From Triatoma infestans (Eukaryota; Arthropoda; Insecta; Hemiptera; Reduviidae), in assembly GCA_011037195.1 (NCBI GenBank), contig JAAEAF010000096.1, positions 186,001-250,000 of the forward strand: a stretch of 64,000 bases of DNA, in the 5' to 3' direction. How positions within the stretch are numbered: position 1 is the stretch's first letter; every line of letters starts with the position of its first letter. Below, piece by piece: positions 10,143 to 20,577 of this stretch. The translations under genes and the position numbers were made by a program. The notes under the pieces were generated by a model. The model searched no databases. It saw only the letters and a list, made by a program, of their open reading frames with translations, and was not told where the DNA came from.

Positions 10143-13100
10143 TCATTTCTTTCGCGCAAACAGTGATAATTGGCCATTACTTCGTGAAATTGGCGGTAGT
10201 CTTTGTTTCAAGGTATCATTTCCTGACGACTTTCCCTGAGTAATTTTTAAGGAAGGCTTAGCTTTAATTATCGGTGGTAACCTGTAAAAAATTTCATATA
10301 ATTAGAGATAAACAAATTTTTATTTTCCAAATAGTAATGTACACAACAAAAGCAAAAAAATAAGAATGAATAAATAAATCAGAAATTCACCGAAAACAAT
10401 CATTCCGAAACGTTACATTGGGTCGATTTTCCAAATTATCTCCTTTTGAGTAATATTCCTTCGCTTGCTCCCTTGCCTACAATCATTAGAATTTCGTTTA
10501 TCAAGAAAATATGATTTTTTTTTTAAATTAAAGAAAAACAAAATTGTCAGTCCTATAGAAGAAGGCGTTTGGTACATTTGTTTAATTTAATCTAATTTGG
10601 AAGGTGAGGTGTTAAGATTACATTCCTTAAATAATTGAATAACATAATGAAAAGAGTTACCTACAGACAGGTGATTTTGTTGCGCATTTAGTCGGTCTTT
10701 AAGGTTTTCTAATGTTGCTGTATTTAATGAAACACCCACCATCAGTTCCTGGATATCCATTGGCGATGGTCTTGGTGGTTTCTTTATTTTCTCAGTCGTC
10801 TCCGGTTGGGGAGCTGGTATTTTGGCTCCCTTTAGTTTAATTTTCGTTGCCAAAGGTATAGTTATATGTTTCTTTTCTACTTGTTCTTGCTGTTGAAGTT
10901 CATGCTGTTTTTGTTGCAATTTTTGTTGTAATAAGGCGTTTCGTTTGGCTTCGGTAATTTTATTATTTGCAGCATTTGCTATGGCATTACCTTTGTTAGA
11001 AGACAGATTAGTAACTTTTTTCTGAAATTAATAATGTTTTGTTTAAAGACGTCTTATTTTAATGAAATAAATAAATTGGCTTTCTAGAGTTTTAGAGAAA
11101 AATGAAGATATTATACAAAAATGTATAAAATGTGGGTGGGTCCGCAGTCCTAGATAACATCCTATATCTGACCAGTTTCGGATTTTCATCCATCGTCAGA
11201 GCAAATTCACCAAGTTCGTGTGGAGGGTTCACTTCAACTAATGTTTCTGTTACACTCACACTCAGACTACTGTTACACACACATAGTAACATAACCTTAT
11301 AACCTCCCCCATGTGTACAACCAACAAACCAACAAGTGCGAGTGTAACAGAAACATTAGTTTAAATGAACTCTCTGCACGAACTTGGTGTATTTGCTCTT
11401 TCGATGAATGAAAATCCGAAACCGGTCAGGCACAAAATCAATATGCATGCTACGACGGATAAAATACCAGATATTATATAAATCTTGAATTGTTTTCAAT
11501 CAGTTTATAAAAGGATGAAACTAATAGAATAATTAGGATGACTGGATGATTGGTAGGAAGTGTAACATACAAAGAAAAAAGAGAGCAATAGTACCTCTCT
11601 TGCAAGAAAATAATATCTTCATCCCATTTTAATGTTATGTACATTTACGAAAGAACGTACAGATATATAGACTTTTCAGATTTCTTGTCATCTTGAAAAG
11701 TAATGACCTCATTTTTTAATTTTTAAGAAAACTTTGACTCTTCGTGATAGCATTATTAATTTTAATTGCTGTCGACCAATACAAATTTTATTTAGAAATG
11801 TTTCAATCCCGGTTTTCGGGAGAATATAATGAACTTCTCCAAACAAGAAAGTTAAAATTCACTTTCATTTGAGAGAATTTAATCTTAACTAGATGTTATA
11901 AAATGTGGGTATATTAGGGACTGGGCCAGTAATGTGGGCAAGGATATTTGGAAAATGTGCTGGTCTTTTGGTAAGTGCGTCACTTAGGAGTGCAAGGTCT
12001 TTTGTCTACCAACTTTTGAAAAAATGAATTATTTTACGGTTGTTTTTACATTGTTATGTTATTTATTGTTATTGACAGAGATGTGATACTGCTTATATCT
12101 CATAGACGAAGCATTACTCACCAATACATATACTCCATCCACACTTACATTCTGTCTACAAACATATGAGAGCCAAAATAAAGTTTTCGTATTACTCTAG
12201 ATTTGCTTTTATAATCACTTTTTTTTATAAATGTAATATTAGGAAAGTTTACGCCAAAAAATGAGGTCGTATATTTTTTAAAAAAGATATTCCAAAATGT
12301 GATTCTTCCGAGGCAAAAATCACATTTTATTTAAAAGAACAATAATAATCATTCCCTAAACAATTTAGTGAGCTATAGATATATAAGGCTTATTTTCAAA
12401 TAAAATAGCTTTACTATCATCACAGCCTTTTTGCTTTCTCTTGTGGCTTGAAAGGTATTTTTGTTTTGTTTTGTTAAGTACCAATTATCCGTGTTATTAC
12501 TTTAAAATCATTACTTGTGTACAATAAATCAAATAAATAAAAGTTAATTACTTTAATTTTCCTTTTCCTTTCAGTTGTCAAATAACTAAGTAATGCTGGA
12601 TTTCTATATTGAACTTTCAAATTAGATGATTTTGGAAGTTGGGCATTCAAAATACTTGTCAGTTTCATATAAGAATCTCTGCAAAAAATACAACAAAATA
12701 TTTTATAAAAAAATTTAAATTATTAAGTTGCATTTTAATTTCGTTTTTCTTATTTATTTATTTATTTTACCAAACATATGCGTTAAATGATTTTTAATAC
12801 TTTTTTGGTTTACCTAACATCAAGGAAGTATTTGTGTTCTGAAAGACGTCTTATATTGGACCTTGAATCTGGATCATATACTATCATCTGTTTTAATATT
12901 TCTCGACCACCAACCGATATAAATGGTAATAACTGATTCAATCCAGATCCCTGTTTAGACGGGAAGCATACAGATATGTTGCGACACTTGCTGCCAACAG
13001 TTATACATAATGTCTAGGTTACATACAAGATAAAAAGATAAATATGTATTGAAAAGTTATTTTTGACTTTTAATGTACATTGGCACCAATAATGTCAAAA

Positions 13101-16100
13101 ATACACCTGCATTATTATTTAATGGCATTCATATAAAAGCCATTTTTAAAAATAAAATTATTAATGTAAACAATATTTTTGTTTGGCCGTTGATAATTAA
13201 ACGAGCAAAAAATAAGTTGGCTGGGGCCATTCTAAATAGAACCTGTGACACTACTGAAGAGAACGCTGGCGTTGTCACACGTCAATTCACTAACATCGTC
13301 ACCAACTTCTTGCACAAAGACAACAAGACCCATAAATTCACACAGAACATCCTTTCCAAAACCTTTTTCACCGATCTCAAAAAAACTGACCGGTTCATCA
13401 AAAACCACGACGACACGCTCATCATCACTAAAGCCGACAAAAGCAACGTAACTCTACTAATGGACAACTCTGACTACAGCGAAAAAAGGAATTCTCTCTT
13501 TTCTACAACCACCTACAAACCTCTCAAAAGAGACCCAACTAACAAAGAACAAACTGATTTCAACAGACATATTAAACAACTAAAAATTGACGGACAAATC
13601 GACAAACAGACATACTACAATCATCAACCACCACAACGCCACCGCCCCTCGAGCCTATGGCCTTCCCAAAATCGCTTTCCCCCTTAGACCTATAATTTCA
13701 ACTATCAACTCCCCTGCCTCCAAACTCAGTCAGTTCTTGTTGTCCGTATTTACAACCCTTCAGTTCTAACAACCCTTTTGACGTAAAAAACTCTTTTAAA
13801 TTTATTGACAAAGTAAAAAACCTTTCCATTCCTCCACAACACATCATGATCTCTGTAGACGTCACATCTCTCTTCACTAGTATACCTACGGGATAGTCCT
13901 TGATTTAATTCTCAATAACTGGCCACAGACAGAACCCCACACCACTCTCTCTAAAGACAGCTTTCTTCTCACCTTTAAAATGTGCTGCAAATCAGGTTAC
14001 TTCTCCTTTATGAACAACTTCTACATACAAACTGACGGACTTGCAATGGGAAGTTGCCTAGCTCCTCCCCTTGCCAACATTGTTATGAACGACCTCATTA
14101 ACTCCAGCCTTACCTCGCTCAGCAACTCCATTTCATTCTTAGTGAAATATGTTGACGACCTGTTTCTGACTGTCAATCCAACCACATTCCTTTAATACTT
14201 GACACCTTTAATTCTTACCATCCACGCAAACAGTTTACTCTAGAAACAGAACAAAACAACCAAATTTCTTTCCTAGACACTCTAGTAATACGACAACCAA
14301 ACCAAACATTCACATACAATGGGTACCCCAAACCTACTTACTCCGGCAGACTTCTAATTTCCTTCCAAATCAGCCCTTACATCATAAAATTAATTCCATC
14401 AAAAACTTATATAACTGAGCCGTTAACTTGTCCACACCTCCATTCCAGAACGACAATATCAACAAAATACACAACATTCTACTGCAATATCATTATCCAA
14501 GTCACCTCATCCTCAAACATTCCATAAACTAAAAAACAACCTTTTAAAAGCCACAAGGCATTCCATGCCCGAGTCATCTAAATTCCGTTCTTTCATCTTC
14601 ACAAATACTATCTCATACAAAATCATTCATATTCTAAAGTCTATCATTCCCAATCACAAATCTGGTCTCTACTCCTCCAAAAAACTCAGCAAACTGTTCT
14701 CTAAAATCAAAGAACCCATTGAAACTTATGACCAAACGAATTCTGTTTACAGCATACTTTGCCCTGCACCAAACTGTAACGACATTGATGAATCAAAACA
14801 ACACCTACGAAAGTGACTTAGACAACATGAAATAGACATAGCTAAAAAAAAAATGACAGTCAATAATATTCAATCAATAATATTGATCGTGTAAGGTAAT
14901 GAAGTGTTGTGATTGGTTAGCACGAATATTGATGGTTATATTGTCAATACTAATATTGACAATATTATTGACCGTGTAGAGGCCGCTAAAGGACAGTTTC
15001 ATTCGGGAGAAGACTTACAGCTCTAACCGCTCCTCCCCGAGAAACAGCGTCATCTAGGAGGGACGTTTGTTGAATCATAAGGGATAATTTACTTTCAAAG
15101 ATTTGTATCTTATTGCCGCAATAATATTTCAAGAATTATACATGTCATCTTTGCAAAAATGCATAAGGGCTCGAAAGTTTCATTTTGGCCACCAGCCCTG
15201 CGGTACAAAATATAAATAGCATTTCAAAATACTTACTGTTTTCTGAATTTTGCCAATAATCTTGAGTTTGGTGTGCCTAATATTGTGTTTATTTTGGCTA
15301 TTTGATCCAATTCACTGGAGCCAGGAAAAAGTGGTTTCAAACTATTCAACAGAAATTTTCAGTGAACACTTTCTTAGTTTGTTAATTACATAAGAAAACA
15401 AACCTGAAAGTCTGTATCCTGAATGTGCAATGTTAAATATTTAGAATCGATAGAAACAGAAAGCATGAAACTCTAGCCAAGTAAATTTAAATATAATATT
15501 CAATTATTAATTTTTGTATAATAGAGAAAATCAATTTAAGAAAGAAGACAAAATTATATAATCGTAATAGAACTTCTTTTTTTCTAAAGTTTTGTAAGTA
15601 GATAAATTTTTTTGTTATTTACGTGAGTAATTCAAAAAACACACATCCGATGGCCCATACATCCATTTTTGGTCCATAGTATCCGGTCGTAAGTAGACAT
15701 TCTGGAGATCTGTACCATCTTGTAGATATATATTCTGTGTAAGGATGCCTAGTGTAAATACCCTTAACGGATCCAAGATCTGATATTTTCAACAGTTCAC
15801 CCTGTAAAATTACAATTTTTGAACAATTTTGATACGCTATCTTATAGCATGAACACAAAAGAAAATTGTTAAAGCCCGTTTACAGATTATCAAGAACAGA
15901 AACAAAAATCTATCTGAATCTCTGAGTAACCTATATTCTTCAAACTCGGAATTTTTTCATGTGTGAGTTACAGTTTTTTATAAATCCATTCATTTATTTG
16001 ATACGTAAAAAAGGGCCTTAAAATATGAATTTCCGGAGAGAACCTAGTTTTTCTCAAAATTTTGCTGTATCAAGAGAAAGAATTAGTAAATACATAATAT

Positions 16101-17668
16101 ATACTTTTTATCTACCTTTACAAGAATATTCTCCGGCTTAATATCTCTATGGAAGATCCCATGGTGATGAATATGAGCTACTCCTTTAACAATCTGAAAT
16201 AGATAATTCTTGGCTCTCGATTCTGGAATTGGCCTGTATTTGATGTTTCATTTTGTAAATATTATTAAATCACTCATGCTTTAAATAAAAAACAAAACAA
16301 AAGACTAATTTGTACCTTTTACGATTTTTCATCATATCATATAAGCTCATATCCATTAATTCAAAAATAAATGTTACTCTTCCTGAACTAGTTTCACTGA
16401 AATCGTTGAAAACCAGAATAAAAAAAAGGAAAGAAGTACAATTTAGAAAATTTAATTATAAATCAAAATATTAGTAAATATAAATAAGAGACTTAAATTT
16501 CCCCCCCAAAAAACTTACTAATGTGATTCAATCATATGGAGAATATTTGGGTGTCTGGCCAGTTTTCTTAAAGCAATCAATTCAGGAAGTTCCGCGGCAT
16601 GGACAGCACTGAAAAATGCTGATATGATTGGTATATTTCACAACCAGTAAACAAATTTACTTGAAATTCTAAAATAAATATTCAACATACCCATTAAATA
16701 ACTTACCTTTTGAAGGATTTTTTTAAATGTTTGGCAGCTATACAAACTCCGGAATGTTTGTCTTGACATTTCAATACTTCTGAAAACGATCCTTCACCAA
16801 TTTTACCTTGTACTTTATATTCTGAAATTGATTTTATTATTTAAAGAATATTTTTAAAATGAAGAACTATAAGTTTATTGACAGACTGCTTAAAAATGGA
16901 ACATATTTCTTAAATAAATGTGATTGGCAAACAGGATGAGTTTACAAAATTTCATGAATTATTCAGATAAGAATTTTTTGCCGCTTAAAAAAAACTAAAT
17001 AAAAGTTTTGATCTGCGAAAAATACACATATTACTCAGGATAGGATTCAAACTGTAGTTGAAGATTAACACTTCCTTTTTTACATTTTTGAAGAAAATAC
17101 TGCAATTACCCTTCATTCTCCACTAAGTGAAGTTCAACAGCCACTAACTACTATTTCCAAAAAAATAAATAAATCCTTGCAATAGTCATTGTTTTCCTTA
17201 ACCGGACTACTTTTGCTAATATTTTCTACACGCTTAAATCTACAGCGAATTTATTTTGCAGTAATCAAAGAGGATTAATGTTCATGTCTCTCAGTAATGA
17301 AATTATTTAGAATTTTATTGTAAAATAGATCAAATCTATTATCAAATAATAGTGGCATGGAAACTGGATAAATTTTAAAATAAATAAATCAAAATAAAAT
17401 GAAGTCATATACATACTGCTTCGAAAGTTTGAAAGCATATTACTTCATGAAGTGATAGCAATCGTTATTTAGTAGGGCCATAGTTTATTTGTAAAAATTG
17501 CGAACAAAAATTTAAAGAAAAAACCACAATAATATTAATTAAAAAAATTAATTCACAATTACCATGTGCAAAAGTATCTAATTTTTCAACAAAAAGCGCC
17601 TCCATATGATCTTTAGTAGCGGCATTGCACACAAATATATCCTTAAACTTCAACATATGTACTAACAT
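10143..17668 (-). CDS. MOK: MOK-type (RCK family) Ser/Thr protein kinase
   Basis: Twelve exons, 5' to 3': 17563-17668, 16707-16821, 16519-16608, 16316-16396, 16116-16233, 15623-15801, 15237-15341, 12814-12990, 12552-12678, 10665-11021, 10391-10476, 10143-10281. They total 1680 nt (559 residues) in continuous phase. MOK kinases belong to the MAK/ICK/MOK group, linked to cilia in other animals. Visible elements: glycine loop [11 protein letters not shown], Lys66 in IAAK, probable alpha-C Glu83, HRD 159-161, DLG (not DFG) 178-180, TEY 192-194 in the activation loop, SPE 202-204 and subdomain XI near [14 protein letters not shown]. The tail (about 330-559) is long, basic and Gln/Lys-rich, ending [18 protein letters not shown]; the human protein is shorter. 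The N-terminal exon adds about 36 residues before the kinase domain; it may instead start at the second ATG, and I am least sure of it. Confidence 0.9.
11022..12551. other. MOK intron containing a foldback element
   Basis: The intron between the [10 protein letters not shown] exon and the preceding exon carries foldback copy A (11131-11480). The rest, 11481-12551, is AT-rich with nothing recognised. Confidence 0.6.
11131..11480. mobile_element. foldback (long inverted repeat) element, copy A
   Basis: The left arm runs from GGGTCCGCAG through TTTCGGATTTTCATCCATCG and AATTCACCAAGTTCGTG to AACTAATGTTTCTGTTAC. After a short centre the arm returns in reverse complement, ending GCATGCTACGACGGATAAAA. 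Three other copies share these arms (27655-27995, 33804-34145 and a partial one at 59681-59891). There is no coding capacity. The inverted arms and the lack of a gene suggest a non-autonomous DNA element. Confidence 0.8.
13070..14860 (+). mobile_element. Penelope-like retroelement, reverse transcriptase broken
   Basis: The coding sequence runs antisense to the host kinase in at least five frame pieces. In order: a basic N-terminal part with [17 protein letters not shown] (from 13073), [20 protein letters not shown] (about 13640-13720), [13 protein letters not shown] (about 13845-13890), [20 protein letters not shown] with the catalytic YVDD (13980-14195), and [11 protein letters not shown] with [12 protein letters not shown] (about 14260-14360). 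The end has a Cys-rich CPAPNC followed by [19 protein letters not shown], resembling the start of the GIY-YIG endonuclease. Order and motifs are those of Penelope-like elements, not LINEs. Several frameshifts and stops show it is dead. The endonuclease is cut short. Confidence 0.88.
14862..14990. repeat. short AT-rich inverted and direct repeats
   Basis: GTCAATAATATT, CAATCAATAATATTGATCG and TGTCAATACTAATATTGACA crowd together here. TATTGATCGTGTA recurs as TATTGACCGTGTA about 80 bp on. It could be a small inverted-repeat element lodged behind the Penelope-like element, but I cannot name it. Confidence 0.4.
16822..17562. other. MOK intron 1, nothing recognised
   Basis: AT-rich intron between the N-terminal exon and the glycine-loop exon. 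I see no repeat or RNA gene. Confidence 0.5.
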
Positions 17669-18737
17669 AAGTGAAAAAAAACCTCTGCTTTCTGAAGAAG
17701 ATATCGTTGAAAAGTGATTTTTTTTTTTTTAAGAAATGTTCACTGAAATTATGTTCAATGTTAAACTGGCTAGCTTTTCGAGTGCTTTGTACAAACAGAG
17801 AATACAAATGAACAATCTTTGAACTCTATAGTTTAATTGTATATTAGTAAAATTATTTACAAAATATAGGCTTTAATTATCTGAACAGTGTTTACACAAA
17901 TAAACATTTTTTACATAGTTGCACACATTATCGTGGACAGTGAAAAAATAAAATTATATTATAATGCCCAGGTCTTGTATAAAACTACTTTTCTTAAGAT
18001 AAAGAGAAATTCAAGGATAATGTAGCCTTTTGAAATTAATAGAGTTTGTTAGCGAGATTCATTCTATATTTTGAGAAAAAGAAATAGAAAATTCTTGATT
18101 AGTCCAGCTTCCGTCAAGTTTTTCTGTCATCAGGACCCAATTCTGACATTAGGGAAATTGATAAATTCACTATCACCGATTAATTTGTTAAATAATTTTT
18201 CGTCTACTGAATGAATGATATTAAAAAAAAGGACTTTTTTTTATAAAGAAAAATTGCTTCTAAAAATATTTCTGTTATTTGATTTATAATGTCATTAAGT
18301 TTGATATTTATTTTTGTTTTTTGTCAAAATTATTTGTACAAGTAGCTTTTATTATTATTAATTAATAGACCAAGATTCTGATGATGACAAAATATTTGTC
18401 GAAAGCTTAAGTAGTTGGTAAATTTTTAGCAATTGCAACCATAATCTTGTTGATGTATTAAATCATATTCCATAGAGCTAATTCTTAATTTCTGTATTGA
18501 ACTAGATTAATTGTTTGTGTTTTCTTACAAAATATTGGCTTGTCATATTCTGATGTTTATGGTAATTTCGTTTTCTGTTAACAAATTACCCATGTATGTA
18601 TATAATTTTTTAAAGTAATATTTAAATGATTATTGATGATGATTTAGTAATAATAAACAATATCAAATTTCAGTTCTCCGAACTATTCAGAATTCATATC
18701 TGAATTAAACGAAAACGATGTAAAAATAACAATGAAC
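17669..18737. other. spacer between kinase start and cuticle gene 1
   Basis: About 1 kb of AT-rich spacer. The only structured part I see is a small stem-loop with CTGATGA and GAAA at 18378-18404, listed separately. No promoter of the kinase is obvious. Confidence 0.5.
18378..18412 (+). other. hammerhead-like stem-loop
   Basis: CTGATGA (18378-18384) is followed by one T, a 6-bp hairpin (GACAAA-ATA-TTTGTC, 18386-18400) and GAAA (18401-18404), then GCTT. This is the order of a minimal hammerhead ribozyme core, as found at the ends of Penelope-like elements. The extra T before the hairpin departs from the canonical core, so it may be inactive or a chance match. Confidence 0.35.
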
Positions 18738-18743
18738 TTTATT
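18738..18743 (-). terminator. poly(A) signal of cuticle gene 1
   Basis: An AATAAA hexamer on the minus strand about 75 bases beyond the stop codon of the first cuticle gene. Confidence 0.6.
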
Positions 18744-18817
18744 GCGAATACGATGTCAAAGAAAATTTACATTTTTTTTTTTACAGAAACAAAAATAAAA
18801 TAAAATGAAATAAACAA

Positions 18818-20471
18818 TTAGTGGTGATAGTATTTAGCTGCAGCAAATCCAGGACCAGCATAAGCAGATATAGGTGCAGCTATTTTACCAACCAAAGGTT
18901 CCTTGTGTACTACTGCGTTGAATCCATTAACCGGATCAGCTGTATATTCCACTGTACGTCTTGTACCGTCCGAATCGGTGAGACTGTAACTACCTTGGAC
19001 AACATCTCCTTGGCGGCTTTCATGCTGGCTCTTTGAATCTCCGGTCAAAGCGTCCTGAACATCATAGGCGTAAGAATATTGTGGGTTTGGATCGTATTCA
19101 TCGGTGGCAACCACTGCTTTAGCAGCAAGTGCAGATGTTCCAGCATATGCAACCGGCCTAGCTATTTTAGCAAAACCAGGGGCTGCAGCATAGCCAAGTG
19201 CTGGAGAAGCATAAGCACGAGCGGCAAGCGGTGCTCCAGGGGCCAATATTGCTGGAGCAGCGATTAGACCTGCATAAGCAGCCGCAACAATTGCTCCCAG
19301 AAAAAGTAGCTGAAAGAGGATAAACTTGAAAAAAAAAAAATTAATTTATGTTTTCTTAACTGTTGTCAATAACTGACGTAAAATATAGTTGTCATAAAAA
19401 TGATAAATTGTTTTTCTTTTGTTATGTTTAAAATGTAACGTTATTAAAGAAACATTTTTTTAGATAGATAAATATTGTTGAAATCAATATTACATTATAA
19501 CTATTTCTATAAGAAATATATATTTAGAAACTAGAGGAACATTCTTAAATTAGTAAGTAATTGAATTCTTCCTGACACTTTTTATTATTTTATTCCTTTT
19601 AGTTATTTGTATAAAACTGTACTCACTATAGCCCTTGTCAGTACTAAATATGGAATCTGATTGATATGCATTTAAACAAATTTTTAAAACTGATATTGTA
19701 TTAACCGTTGTAGTACAACACGTTCAATAGGTATACTGCAAAAATAGTTCAAAGTTATACCGCCGTGAAAGGGCTAGCGTTATTAATAAGGATTTGATCG
19801 CTACGACCGCTGTTATTTGATCTTGTAAAATTGATGTTTGCAATAGAAATTACCAGGTTTAACTGAGAATTTTCACAGAGTATTTTGAAAAATAGTAAAA
19901 CACTTTTCTTTTCGCACTTAAAAAAAAAAATCATGCAAGAGGAAGTTTGATCGTGTGAAATTTTCTAATTGGCTCTATTTCATTTGAAAGCAGAAATAAT
20001 CAGATTGTGAATAAAATAAGTTTTTTAGAGAATGATTTGGATCTTATATTGAAGAACATAATAATGAAACCCAATAATTCGCAGGAAGCGCAAATTTAAT
20101 ATTTCTTTCAGGTAATCATTTCACCTGGACATTCGACCGAATGTTTTCCGACTAAATCCCCCCCCTCCAAATCAACAGGAAATGCAACACTACTGAATTT
20201 CCAACTTCAGTATAATGTACAATATCCGTATTTACATATATTAAGGGTCACAAAATGTTTATAAATAAGAGTATTTCTTTTAAAAATTTGTTAATTTTAT
20301 TCAGTGTAAAGCTAAGAGCTAATGGCAAAATTAAATGGAATATTTGACATATTAAATGTTTGCAAATAAATAGCAAAAATTTTCTAATCTGCTGAAGATA
20401 TCTTTAAAAAAAAACTATTCACTCAGTTTCTTAACACTAAACTAAGACAGGTTCCTTACCTTAAAAATCAT
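18818..20471 (-). CDS. RR-2 cuticle protein 1, secreted chitin-binding
   Basis: This is a structural protein of hard cuticle, secreted by epidermis, whose Rebers-Riddiford domain binds chitin. Exon 1 (20460-20471) encodes MIFK and exon 2 (18818-19309) the rest; the total is 167 residues. The intron falls inside the signal peptide ([18 protein letters not shown]), as is usual for this family, and the joined signal is hydrophobic with a small residue at the likely cut. An Ala/Tyr/Pro-rich spacer with AAPA-like motifs leads to the RR-2 domain (about 75-142: [20 protein letters not shown], then [20 protein letters not shown] and [11 protein letters not shown]). The C-terminus is AAAKYYHH. The domain is nearly identical in DNA to that of the gene at 35742-36422. 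The next gene on each side is unrelated. Confidence 0.95.
19310..20459. other. intron of cuticle gene 1, nothing recognised
   Basis: A 1.15 kb AT-rich intron splitting the signal peptide. I see no transposon or RNA gene in it. Any regulatory content cannot be judged by eye. Confidence 0.5.
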
Positions 20472-20507
20472 TGTGGATACTAAAAGAAGATCCTAGAATG
20501 GAGCCTG

Positions 20508-20540
20508 CCTGATTGTTTGGTACAGGTATATATATGCATT
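20508..20540 (-). promoter_or_regulatory. possible core promoter of cuticle gene 1
   Basis: On the minus strand a TATATA run (20527-20540, part of a longer TA repeat) is followed about 20-25 bases later by TCAGG, an arthropod Inr-like start. The start codon follows about 40 bases on. The simple repeat makes the TATA call weak. Confidence 0.35.
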
Positions 20541-20577
20541 TTATATATATATATCTATATATATATATATATATATG
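20526..20577. repeat. TA-rich simple repeat
   Basis: An interrupted TA microsatellite immediately upstream of cuticle gene 1. Length change here could move or remove the presumed TATA box. Confidence 0.85.

Larger units (their letters stand above)
12991..15236. other. MOK intron filled by a Penelope-like element
   Basis: This intron lies between the subdomain IX-X exon and the [13 protein letters not shown] exon. Most of it is the broken Penelope-like element at 13070-14860, followed by a small palindrome-rich AT stretch at 14860-14990. The remaining bases up to 15236 show nothing recognisable. Confidence 0.7.

Noticed and set aside
10587..10664. Extending the kinase exon through 10665 to a stop at 10587
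   Set aside because: Two further exons (10391-10476 and 10143-10281) join in phase and end in [18 protein letters not shown], like MOK C-termini, with a poly(A) signal after them. Read-through remains possible as a minor form.
18818..19246. Starting cuticle protein 1 at the internal Met ([12 protein letters not shown])
   Set aside because: The acceptor at 19310 and the upstream exon at 20460-20471 give a complete signal peptide, as in the paralog. An internal start would leave a secreted protein without one.
18821..19267. Open frames on the plus strand opposite cuticle gene 1 (and 36003-36206 opposite gene 2)
   Set aside because: They are shadows of the RR-2 coding sequence, forced by its codon pattern. 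They have no motif of their own.
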